A stretch of DNA of 64,000 nt. It comes from Lasioglossum baleicum. Lineage: Eukaryota > Arthropoda > Insecta > Hymenoptera > Halictidae. The position numbers and the translations under genes were made by a program. Positions 52,607-62,910 of the stretch are shown here, one piece after another. Within the stretch, counting starts at the first letter, position 1, and each line of letters begins with the position of its first letter. Location of the stretch: assembly GCF_051020765.1 (NCBI RefSeq), contig NW_027469104.1, forward strand, positions 1 to 64,000, given 5' to 3'. The notes below the pieces were generated by a model. It did not search any database, was not told the origin of the DNA, and was given only the letters and a program-made list of their open reading frames with translations.

Positions 52607-53194
52607 TTATGCGTTATGCGTTATGCGTTATGCGTTATGCGTTATGCGTTATGCGTTATGCGTTATGCGTTATGCGTTATGCGTTATGCGTTATGCGTTA
52701 TGCGTTATGCGTTATGCGTTATGCGTTATGCGTTATGCGTTATGCGTTATGCGTTATGCGTTATGCGTTATGCGTTATGCGTTATGCGTTATGCGTTATG
52801 CGTTATGCGTTATGCGTTATGCGTTATGCGTTATGCGTTATGCGTTATGCGTTATGCGTTATGCGTTATGCGTTATGCGTTATGCGTTATGCGTTATGCG
52901 TTATGCGTTATGCGTTATGCGTTATGCGTTATGCGTTATGCGTTATGCGTTATGCGTTATGCGTTATGCGTTATGCGTTATGCGTTATGCGTTATGCGTT
53001 ATGCGTTATGCGTTATGCGTTATGCGTTATGCGTTATGCGTTATGCGTTATGCGTTATGCGTTATGCGTTATGCGTTATGCGTTATGCGTTATGCGTTAT
53101 GCGTTATGCGTTATGCGTTATGCGTTATGCGTTATGCGTTATGCGTTATGCGTTATGCGTTATGCGTTATGCGTTATGCGTTATGCGTTATGCG
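52607..53194 (+). repeat. Pure run, 84 units
   Basis: 588 bp of uninterrupted TTATGCG, third counterpart of the run at 43794. Confidence 0.95.
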
Positions 53195-53530
53195 TTAAGC
53201 ATTATGACTTTTTCATTGAGCGTTATGCGTTATGACTTTTCCATTGAGCGTTATGCGTTATTCGTTATGGGTTATGCGTTATGCGTTATGCGTTATGACT
53301 TTTCCATTGAGCGTTATGCGTTATTCGTTATGGGTTATGCGTTATGGGTTATGCGTTATGCGTTATGCGTTATGCGTTATGCATTATGCGTTATGCGTTA
53401 TCCGTTATGCGTTATGCGTTATGCGTTATGCGATATGCGTCATGCGTTAAGCGTTATGCGTTATGCATTATGCGTTATCCGTTATGCGTTATGCGTTATG
53501 CGTAATGCGTTATGAGTAATGTGTCATGCG
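53195..53530 (+). repeat. 336-bp double-alpha/gamma module, copy 8
   Basis: Second module of copy 3, 4,508 bp after the module at 48687. Upstream pure run is 84 units. Gamma at 53503. Confidence 0.92.
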
Positions 53531-55329
53531 TTATGCGTTATGCGTTATGCGTTATGCGTTATGCGTTACGCGTTATGCGTTACGCGTTATGCGTTATGCG
53601 TTATGCGTTATGCGTTATTCGTTATGCGTTATGCGTTATGCGTTATGCGTTATGCGTTATGCGATATGCGTTATGCGTCATGCGTTATCCGTTATGCGTT
53701 ATGCGTTATGCGTTATGCGTTATGCGTTATGCGTTATGCGTTATGCGTTATGCGTTATGCGTTATGCGTTATGCGTTATGCGTTATGCGTTATGCGTTAT
53801 GCGTTATGCGTTATGCGATATGCGTTATGCGTTATGCGTTATGCGTTAGGCGTTATGCGTTACGCGTTATGCGTTATGCGTTATGCGTTATGCGTTATTC
53901 GTTATGCGTTACGCGTTATGCGTTATGCGTTATGCGTTATGCGTTATGCGTCATGCGTTATCCGTTATGCGTTATGCGTTATGCGTTATGCGTTATGCGT
54001 TATGCGTTATGCGTTATGCGTTATGCGTTATGCGTTATGCGTTATGCGTTATGCGTTATGCGTTATGCGTTATGCGTTATGCGTTATGCGTTATGCGTTA
54101 TGCGTTATGCGTTATGCGTTATGCTTTATGCGTTATGCGTTATGCGTTATGCGTTATGCGTTATGCGTTATGCGTTATGCGTTATGCGTTATGCGTTATG
54201 CGTTATGCGTTATGCGTTATGCGTTATGCGTTACGCGTTATGCGTTACGCGTTATGCGTTATGCGTTATGCGTTATGCGTTATGCGTTATCCGTTATCCG
54301 TTATGCGTTACGCGTTATGCGTTATGCGTTATGCGTTATCCGTTATGCGTTACGCGTTATGCGTTATGCGTTATGCGATATGCGTTATGCGTTATGCGTT
54401 ATGCGTTATGCGTTATGCGTTACGCGTTATGCGTTATGCGTTATGCGTTATGCGAAGTGCGTTATGCGTTATGCGTTATGCGTTATGCGTTATGCGTTAT
54501 GCGTTATTCGTTATGCCTTATGCGTTATGCGTTATGCGTTATGCGTTATGCGTTATGCGTTATGCGTTATGCGTTATGCGTTATGCGTTATGCGTTATGC
54601 GTTATGCGTTATGCGATATGCGTTAAGCGTTATGCGTTATGCGTTATGCGTTATGCGTTATGCGTTATGCGTTATGCGTTATGCGTTATGCGTTATGCGA
54701 AGTGCGTTATGCGTTATGCGTTATGCGTTATGCGTTATGCGTTATGCGTTATGCGTTATGCGTTATGCGTTATGCGTTATGCGTTATGCGTTATGCGTTA
54801 GGCGTTATGCGTTATGCGTTATGCGTCATGCGTTATGCGGTATGCGTTACGCGTTACGCGTTATGCGTTATGCGTTATGCGTTATGCGTTATGCGTTATG
54901 CGTTATCCGTTATGCGTTATGCGTTATGCATTATGCGTTATCCGTTATGCGTTATGCGTTATGCGTTATGCATTATGCGTTATGCGTTATGCGTTATGCG
55001 TTATGTGTTATGCGTTGTGCTTTACGGGTTATGCGATATGCGTTATGCGTTATGACTTTTTCATTGGACGTTATGCGTTATGCGATATGCGTTATGCGTT
55101 ATGCGTTATGCGTTATGCGTTATGAGTAATGTGTCATGCGTTATGCGTTATGGACTATGCTTTATGCGTTATGCGTTATGGGTTATCCGTTATGCGTCAT
55201 GCGTTATCCGTTATGCGTTATGCGTTATGCGTTATGCGTTATCCGTTATGCGTTATCCGTTATGCGTTACGCGTTATGCGTTATGCGTTATGCGTTATGC
55301 GTTAAGCGTTATACGTTATGCGTTATTCG

Positions 55330-55707
55330 TTATGCGTTATGCGTTATGCGTTATGCGTTATGCGTTATGCGTTATGCGTTATGCGTTATGCGTTATGCGT
55401 TATGCGTTATGCGTTATGCGTTATGCGTTATGCGTTATGCGTTATGCGTTATGCGTTATGCGTTATGCGTTATGCGTTATGCGTTATGCGTTATGCGTTA
55501 TGCGTTATGCGTTATGCGTTATGCGTTATGCGTTATGCGTTATGCGTTATGCGTTATGCGTTATGCGTTATGCGTTATGCGTTATGCGTTATGCGTTATG
55601 CGTTATGCGTTATGCGTTATGCGTTATGCGTTATGCGTTATGCGTTATGCGTTATGCGTTATGCGTTATGCGTTATGCGTTATGCGTTATGCGTTATGCG
55701 TTATGCG
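55330..55707 (+). repeat. Pure run, 54 units
   Basis: Between TTATTCG and the last alpha; occupies the place where a second beta stands in the other copies of domain 11. Confidence 0.95.
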
Positions 55708-56603
55708 TTAAGCATTATGACTTTTTCATTGAGCGTTATGCGTTATGACTTTTCCATTGAGCGTTATGCGTTATTCGTTATGGGTTATGCGTTATGCGTT
55801 ATGGGTTATGCGTTATGCGTTATGCGTTATGCGTTATGCGTTATGCATTATGCGTTATGCGTTATCCGTTATGCGTTATGCGATATGCGTCATGCGTTAA
55901 GCGTTATGCGTTATGCATTATGCGATATCCGTTATGGGTTATGCGTTATGCGTAATGCGTTATGAGTAATGTGTCATGCGTTACGCGTTATGCGTTATGC
56001 GTTATGCGTTATGCGTTACGCGTTATGCGTTACGCGTTATACGTTATGCGTTATGCGTTATGCGTTATGCGTTATTCGTCATGCGTTATGCGTTATGCGT
56101 TATGCGTTATGCGATGTGCGTTATGCGTTATGCGTTGTGCGTTATGCGTTACGCGTTATGCGTTATGTGTTATGCGTTATGCGTTATGCGTTATGCGTTA
56201 TGCGTTATGCGTTATGCGTTATGCGTTATGCGTTATGCGTTATGCGTTATGCGTTATGCGTTATGCGTTATGCGTTATGCGTTATGCGTTATGCGTTATG
56301 CGTTATGCGTTATGCGTTATGCGTTATGCGTTATGCGTTATGCGTTATGCGTTATGCGTTATGCGTTATGCGTTATGCGTTATGCGTTATGCGTTATGCG
56401 TTATGCGTTATGCGTTATGCGTTATGCGTTATGCGTTATGCGTTATGCGTTATGCGTTATGCGTTATGCGTTATGCGTTATGCGTTATGCGTTATGCGTT
56501 ATGCGTTATGCGTTATGCGTTATGCGTTATGCGTTATGCGTTATGCGTTATGCGTTATGCGTTATGCGTTATGCGTTATGCGTTATGCGTTATGCGTTAT
56601 GCG
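55708..56603 (+). repeat. Junction block between domains 11 and 12
   Basis: Last alpha in the window (55708-55805), gamma 55953, and a string of unusual neighbours: TTATGGG at 55931, TTATACG near 56037, TTATTCG followed directly by TCATGCG near 56073, and TTGTGCG near 56133. Then a 62-unit pure run (56170-56603). Alpha-to-gamma distance is 245 bp, shorter than in either standard module. Confidence 0.8.
56170..56603 (+). repeat. Pure run, 62 units
   Basis: Between two TTATGTG units, immediately left of domain 12. Confidence 0.95.
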
Positions 56604-57023
56604 TTATGTGTTATGCGTTATGTGTTATGCGTTGTGCTTTACGGGTTATGCGATATGCGTTATGCGTTATGACTTTTTCATTGAGCGTTATGCGTTATGC
56701 GTAATGCGTTATGCATTATGCGTTATGCGTTATGCGTTATGCGTAATGCGTTATGAGTAATGTGTCATGCGTTATGCGTTATGCGTTATGGACTATGCTT
56801 TATGCGTTATGCGATATGCGTTATGTGTTATGCGTTGTGCTTTACGGGTTATGCGATATGCGTTATGCGTTATGACTTTTTCATTGAGCGTTATGCGTTA
56901 TGCGTAATGCGTTATGCATTATGCGTTATGCGTTATGCGTTATGCGTTACGCGTTATGCGTTGTGCGTTATGCGTTATGCGTTACGCGTTATGCGTTGTG
57001 CGTTGTGCGTTGTGCGTTGTGCG

Positions 57024-57604
57024 TTATGCGTTATGCGTTATGCGTTATGCGTTATGCGTTATGCGTTATGCGTTATGCGTTATGCGTTATGCGTTATGCG
57101 TTATGCGTTATGCGTTATGCGTTATGCGTTATGCGTTATGCGTTATGCGTTATGCGTTATGCGTTATGCGTTATGCGTTATGCGTTATGCGTTATGCGTT
57201 ATGCGTTATGCGTTATGCGTTATGCGTTATGCGTTATGCGTTATGCGTTATGCGTTATGCGTTATGCGTTATGCGTTATGCGTTATGCGTTATGCGTTAT
57301 GCGTTATGCGTTATGCGTTATGCGTTATGCGTTATGCGTTATGCGTTATGCGTTATGCGTTATGCGTTATGCGTTATGCGTTATGCGTTATGCGTTATGC
57401 GTTATGCGTTATGCGTTATGCGTTATGCGTTATGCGTTATGCGTTATGCGTTATGCGTTATGCGTTATGCGTTATGCGTTATGCGTTATGCGTTATGCGT
57501 TATGCGTTATGCGTTATGCGTTATGCGTTATGCGTTATGCGTTATGCGTTATGCGTTATGCGTTATGCGTTATGCGTTATGCGTTATGCGTTATGCGTTA
57601 TGCG
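57024..57604 (+). repeat. Pure run, 83 units
   Basis: Between four TTGTGCG units and TTATCCG. Counterparts: 59236-59718 (69 units) and 60944-61454 (73 units). Confidence 0.95.
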
Positions 57605-58360
57605 TTATCCGTTATGCGTTATCCGTTATGCGTTACGCGTTATGCGTTATGCGTTATGCGTTATGCGTTATGCGTTATGCGTTATGCGTTATGCGTTAAG
57701 CGTTATACGTTATGCGATATGCGTTATTCGTTATGCGTTATGCGTTATGCGTTATGCGTTATGCGTTATCCGTTATCCGTTATGCGTTACGCGTTATGCG
57801 TTATGCGTTATGCGTTATCCGTTATGCGTTACGCGTTATGCGTTATGCGTTATGCGTTATGCGTTATGCGTCATGCGTTATCCGTTATGCGTTATGCGTT
57901 ATGCGTTATGCGTTATGCGTTATGCGTTATGCGTTATGCGTTATGCGTTATGCGTTGTGCTTTACGGGTTATGCGATATGCGTTATGCGTTATGACTTTT
58001 TCATTGAGCGATATGCGTTATACGTTATGCGATATGCGTTATTCGTTATGCGTTATGCGTTATGCGTTATGCGTTATGCGTTATCCGTTATCCGTTATGC
58101 GTTACGCGAAATGCGTTATGCGTTATGCGTTATGCGTTATGCGTTATCCGTTATCCGTTATGCGTTACGCGTTATGCGTTATGCGTTATGCGTTATCCGT
58201 TATGCGTTACGCGTTATGCGTTATGCGTTATGCGATATGCGTTATGCGTTATGCGTTATGCGTTATGCGTTATGCGTTACGCGTTATGCGTTATGCGTTA
58301 TGCGAAGTGCGTTATGCGTTATGCGTTATGCGTTATGCGTTATGCGTTATGCGTTATTCG

Positions 58361-58857
58361 TTATGCGTTATGCGTTATGCGTTATGCGTTATGCGTTATG
58401 CGTTATGCGTTATGCGTTATGCGTTATGCGTTATGCGTTATGCGTTATGCGTTATGCGTTATGCGTTATGCGTTATGCGTTATGCGTTATGCGTTATGCG
58501 TTATGCGTTATGCGTTATGCGTTATGCGTTATGCGTTATGCGTTATGCGTTATGCGTTATGCGTTATGCGTTATGCGTTATGCGTTATGCGTTATGCGTT
58601 ATGCGTTATGCGTTATGCGTTATGCGTTATGCGTTATGCGTTATGCGTTATGCGTTATGCGTTATGCGTTATGCGTTATGCGTTATGCGTTATGCGTTAT
58701 GCGTTATGCGTTATGCGTTATGCGTTATGCGTTATGCGTTATGCGTTATGCGTTATGCGTTATGCGTTATGCGTTATGCGTTATGCGTTATGCGTTATGC
58801 GTTATGCGTTATGCGTTATGCGTTATGCGTTATGCGTTATGCGTTATGCGTTATGCG
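58361..58857 (+). repeat. Pure run, 71 units
   Basis: Between TTATTCG and TTATGTG. The counterpart at 60482-60558 has only 11 units. Confidence 0.95.
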
Positions 58858-60558
58858 TTATGTGTTATGCGTTATGTGTTATGCGTTGTGCTTTACGGGT
58901 TATGCGATATGCGTTATGCGTTATGACTTTTTCATTGAGCGTTATGCGTTATGCGTAATGCGTTATGCATTATGCGTTATGCGTTATGCGTAATGCGTTA
59001 TGAGTAATGTGTCATGCGTTATGCGTTATGCGTTATGGACTATGCTTTATGCGTTATGCGATATGCGTTATGTGTTATGCGTTGTGCTTTACGGGTTATG
59101 CGATATGCGTTATGCGTTATGACTTTTTCATTGAGCGTTATGCGTTATGCGTAATGCGTTATGCATTATGCGTTATGCGTTATGCGTTATGCGTTACGCG
59201 TTATGCGTTGTGCGTTGTGCGTTGTGCGTTGTGCGTTATGCGTTATGCGTTATGCGTTATGCGTTATGCGTTATGCGTTATGCGTTATGCGTTATGCGTT
59301 ATGCGTTATGCGTTATGCGTTATGCGTTATGCGTTATGCGTTATGCGTTATGCGTTATGCGTTATGCGTTATGCGTTATGCGTTATGCGTTATGCGTTAT
59401 GCGTTATGCGTTATGCGTTATGCGTTATGCGTTATGCGTTATGCGTTATGCGTTATGCGTTATGCGTTATGCGTTATGCGTTATGCGTTATGCGTTATGC
59501 GTTATGCGTTATGCGTTATGCGTTATGCGTTATGCGTTATGCGTTATGCGTTATGCGTTATGCGTTATGCGTTATGCGTTATGCGTTATGCGTTATGCGT
59601 TATGCGTTATGCGTTATGCGTTATGCGTTATGCGTTATGCGTTATGCGTTATGCGTTATGCGTTATGCGTTATGCGTTATGCGTTATGCGTTATGCGTTA
59701 TGCGTTATGCGTTATGCGTTATCCGTTATGCGTTATCCGTTATGCGTTACGCGTTAAGCGTTATGCGTTATGCGTTATGCGTTATGCGTTATGCGTTATG
59801 CGTTATGCGTTATGCGTTAAGCGTTATACGTTATGCGATATGCGTTATTCGTTATGCGTTATGCGTTATGCGTTATGCGTTATGCGTTATCCGTTATCCG
59901 TTATGCGTTACGCGTTATGCGTTATGCGTTATGCGTTATCCGTTATGCGTTACGCGTTATGCGTTATGCGTTATGCGTTATGCGTTATGCGTCATGCGTT
60001 ATCCGTTATGCGTTATGCGTTATGCGTTATGCGTTATGCGTTATGCGTTATGCGTTATGCGTTATGCGTTATGCGTTGTGCTTTACGGGTTATGCGATAT
60101 GCGTTATGCGTTATGACTTTTTCATTGAGCGATATGCGTTATACGTTATGCGATATGCGTTATTCGTTATGCGTTATGCGTTATGCGTTATGCGTTATGC
60201 GTTATCCGTTATCCGTTATGCGTTACGCGAAATGCGTTATGCGTTATGCGTTATACGTTATGCGTTATCCGTTATCCGTTATGCGTTACGCGTTATGCGT
60301 TATGCGTTATGCGTTATCCGTTATGCGTTACGCGTTATGCGTTATGCGTTATGCGATATGCGTTATGCGTTATGCGTTATGCGTTATGCGTTATGCGTTA
60401 CGCGTTATGCGTTATGCGTTATGCGAAGTGCGTTATGCGTTATGCGTTATGCGTTATGCGTTATGCGTTATGCGTTATTCGTTATGCGTTATGCGTTATG
60501 CGTTATGCGTTATGCGTTATGCGTTATGCGTTATGCGTTATGCGTTATGCGTTATGCG
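58858..60558 (+). repeat. Domain 12: 1.7-2.3-kb higher-order repeat, copy 2
   Basis: Beta 58886, gamma 58984, TTATGGA-CTATGCT 59033, beta 59082, four TTGTGCG units (59208-59235), a 69-unit pure run, beta 60076, AAATGCG near 60229. It is shorter than copy 1 mainly because the last pure run (60482-60558) is 11 units instead of 71. A TTAAGCG replaces a plain unit near 59754. Confidence 0.9.
59236..59718 (+). repeat. Pure run, 69 units
   Basis: Second counterpart of the run at 57024, with identical flanking variants. Confidence 0.95.
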
Positions 60559-62910
60559 TTATGTGTTATGCGTTATGTGTTATGCGTTGTGCTTTACGGG
60601 TTATGCGATATGCGTTATGCGTTATGACTTTTTCATTGAGCGTTATGCGTTATGCGTAATGCGTTATGCATTATGCGTTATGCGTTATGCGTAATGCGTT
60701 ATGAGTAATGTGTCATGCGTTATGCGTTATGCGTTATGGACTATGCTTTATGCGTTATGCGATATGCGTTATGTGTTATGCGTTGTGCTTTACGGGTTAT
60801 GCGATATGCGTTATGCGTTATGACTTTTTCATTGAGCGTTAAGCGTTATGCGTTATGCGTAATGCGTTATGCATTATGCGTTATGCGTTATGCGTTATGC
60901 GTTACGCGTTATGCGTTGTGCGTTGTGCGTTGTGCGTTGTGCGTTATGCGTTATGCGTTATGCGTTATGCGTTATGCGTTATGCGTTATGCGTTATGCGT
61001 TATGCGTTATGCGTTATGCGTTATGCGTTATGCGTTATGCGTTATGCGTTATGCGTTATGCGTTATGCGTTATGCGTTATGCGTTATGCGTTATGCGTTA
61101 TGCGTTATGCGTTATGCGTTATGCGTTATGCGTTATGCGTTATGCGTTATGCGTTATGCGTTATGCGTTATGCGTTATGCGTTATGCGTTATGCGTTATG
61201 CGTTATGCGTTATGCGTTATGCGTTATGCGTTATGCGTTATGCGTTATGCGTTATGCGTTATGCGTTATGCGTTATGCGTTATGCGTTATGCGTTATGCG
61301 TTATGCGTTATGCGTTATGCGTTATGCGTTATGCGTTATGCGTTATGCGTTATGCGTTATGCGTTATGCGTTATGCGTTATGCGTTATGCGTTATGCGTT
61401 ATGCGTTATGCGTTATGCGTTATGCGTTATGCGTTATGCGTTATGCGTTATGCGTTATCCGTTATGCGTTATCCGTTATGCGTTACGCGTTATGCGTTAT
61501 GCGTTATGCGTTATGCGTTATGCGTTATGCGTTATGCGTTATGCGTTATGCGTTAAGCGTTATACGTTATGCGATATGCGTTATTCGTTATGCGTTATGC
61601 GTTATGCGTTATGCGTTATGCGTTATCCGTTATCCGTTATGCGTTACGCGTTATGCGTTATGCGTTATGCGTTATCCGTTATGCGTTACGCGTTATGCGT
61701 TATGCGTTATGCGTTATGCGTTATGCGTCATGCGTTATCCGTTATGCGTTATGCGTTATGCGTTATGCGTTATGCGTTATGCGTTATGCGTTATGCGTTA
61801 TGCGTTATGCGTTGTGCTTTACGGGTTATGCGATATGCGTTATGCGTTATGACTTTTTCATTGAGCGATATGCGTTATACGTTATGCGATATGCGTTATT
61901 CGTTATGCGTTATGCGTTATGCGTTATGCGTTATGCGTTATCCGTTATCCGTTATGCGTTACGCGAAATGCGTTATGCGTTATGCGTTATGCGTTATGCG
62001 TTATCCGTTATCCGTTATGCGTTACGCGTTATGCGTTATGCGTTATGCGTTATCCGTTATGCGTTACGCGTTATGCGTTATGCGTTATGCGATATGCGTT
62101 ATGCGTTATGCGTTATGCGTTATGCGTTATGCGTTACGCGTTATGCGTTATGCGTTATGCGAAGTGCGTTATGCGTTATGCGTTATGCGTTATGCGTTAT
62201 TCGTTATGCGTTATGCGTTATGCGTTATGCGTTATGCGTTATGCGTTATGCGTTATGCGTTATGCGTTATGCGTTATGCGTTATGCGTTATGCGATATGC
62301 GTTATGCGTTATGCGTTATGCGTTATGCGTTATGCGTTATGCGTTATGCGTTATGCGTTATGCGTTATGCGTTATGCGAAGTGCGTTATGCGTTATGCGT
62401 TATGCGTTATGCGTTATGCGTTATGCGTTATGCGTTATGCGTTATGCGTTATGCGTTATGCGTTATGCGTTATGCGTTATGCGTTATGCGTTATGCGTTA
62501 TGCGTTATGCGTTATGCGTTATGCGTTATGCGTTATGCGTCATGCGTTATGCGGTATGCGTTACGCGTTACGCGTTATGCGTTATGCGTTATGCGTTATG
62601 CGTTATGCGTTATGCGTTATCCGTTATGCGTTATGCGTTATGCATTATGCGTTATCCGTTATGCGTTATGCGTTATGCGTTATGCGTTATGCGTTATGCG
62701 TTATGCGTTATGCGTTATGCGTTATGCGTTATGCGTTATGCGTTATGCGTTGTGCTTTACGGGTTATGCGATATGCGTTATGCGTTATGACTTTTTCATT
62801 GAGCGATATGCGTTATACGTTATGCGATATGCGTTATTCGTTATGCGTTATGCGTTATGCGTTATGCGTTATGCGTTATCCGTTATCCGTTATGCGTTAC
62901 GCGAAATGCG
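60559..62910 (+). repeat. Domain 12: 1.7-2.3-kb higher-order repeat, copy 3
   Basis: Beta 60587, gamma 60692, TTATGGA-CTATGCT 60734, beta 60783, four TTGTGCG units (60916-60943), a 73-unit pure run, beta 61812, AAATGCG near 61965. It then departs from copies 1 and 2, with AAGTGCG twice (62161 and near 62378), GTATGCG 62554 as in domain 11, and a repeat of the beta segment at 62750 ending in AAATGCG 62904. Confidence 0.88.
60944..61454 (+). repeat. Pure run, 73 units
   Basis: Third counterpart of the run at 57024. Confidence 0.95.

Larger units (their letters stand above)
51830..55707 (+). repeat. Domain 11: 4.2-5.0-kb higher-order repeat, copy 3 (truncated)
   Basis: Modules at 51830 and 53195, GTATGCG 54840, beta 55015, TTATGGA-CTATGCT 55148. 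The right part is replaced: no second beta or TAATGCG/TTACGCG linker follows; instead there is a 54-unit pure run (55330-55707) and the plain alpha at 55708. TTATGCC at 54511 is private to this copy. Confidence 0.88.
619..55805 (+). repeat. Alpha cassette family (32 copies)
   Basis: Alpha is a 14-unit (98-bp) block in its plain form. It begins with TTAAGCA, then carries two triplets of the most diverged units in the array: the first has TTTTTCA at its centre, the second TTTTCCA, each flanked by TTATGAC and TTGAGCG. TTATTCG and two TTATGGG units follow. All units keep the 7-bp phase, so the block arose by substitution rather than insertion. Starts: 619, 1676, 2110, 2873, 4091, 5162, 5715, 7541, 10670, 11503, 12112, 14198, 15605, 16725, 17313, 18454, 19490, 24992, 26826, 28009, 28856, 30648, 31040, 34379, 38488, 43017, 44438, 47259, 48687, 51830, 53195, 55708. 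Copies at 1676, 2873, 7541, 10670 and 14198 share TTGTGCG as ninth unit. Confidence 0.95.
56604..58857 (+). repeat. Domain 12: 1.7-2.3-kb higher-order repeat, copy 1
   Basis: Order: TTATGTG 56604, beta 56632, gamma 56744, TTATGGA-CTATGCT 56786, beta 56835, four consecutive TTGTGCG units (56996-57023), an 83-unit pure run, paired TTATCCG units, beta 57955, AAATGCG near 58108, and a 71-unit pure run (58361-58857). All beta copies here end TTGAGCG, unlike the rest of the window. Confidence 0.9.
885..60719 (+). repeat. Gamma cassette family (TTATGAG-TAATGTG plus TCATGCG)
   Basis: A 28-bp, four-unit block normally opened by TAATGCG. Starts with TAATGCG: 885, 1284 (second unit TTTTGAG), 4357, 6757, 9060, 12581, 15871, 18727, 18937, 20743, 24306, 25251, 31978, 34687, 36115, 38796, 43325, 44746, 47567, 48995, 52138, 53503, 55953, 56744, 58984, 60692. 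Copies lacking the opening TAATGCG: TTATGAG at 29521, 45593, 50626 and near 55120. A pair of TTACGCG units often follows within about 70 bp. TTATGAG and TAATGCG each create a stop in one forward frame, so most long forward open frames begin or end here. Confidence 0.92.
45621..60747 (+). repeat. TTATGGA-CTATGCT marker (6 copies)
   Basis: A 14-bp pair of units always shortly after gamma: 45621, 50654, 55148, 56786, 59033, 60734. Offsets are 5,033, 4,494, 1,638, 2,247 and 1,701 bp, all multiples of 7. It is shared by domains 11 and 12 and absent from the left 45 kb, so the two right-hand repeat families share an ancestor segment. Confidence 0.92.
276..62763 (+). repeat. Beta cassette family (50 loci, core TTGTGCT-TTACGGG)
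   Basis: The 14-bp core is usually preceded by one or more TTATGTG units and followed by ATATGCG, a plain unit, TTATGAC, TTTTTCA or TTTTCCA, and a TTG-unit. Ten loci carry the core twice, 21 bp apart: 4770, 5337, 6918, 9228, 10026, 11678, 12749, 13547, 16291, 16900. Forty have it once: 276, 3713, 15101, 18090, 20001, 20575, 21912, 22423, 23529, 24138, 24705, 25657, 25916, 26371, 27554, 28513, 30088, 32853, 33322, 36948, 37396, 38117, 39300, 40336, 41799, 45488, 45845, 50521, 50878, 55015, 56632, 56835, 57955, 58886, 59082, 60076, 60587, 60783, 61812, 62750. Doubled cores occur only between 4.7 and 17 kb. Confidence 0.93.

Noticed and set aside
56632..62763. Beta cores of domain 12 as transposon ends or attachment sites
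   Set aside because: They are not inverted, have no target-site duplication, flank no non-repeat sequence, and keep the 7-bp phase.
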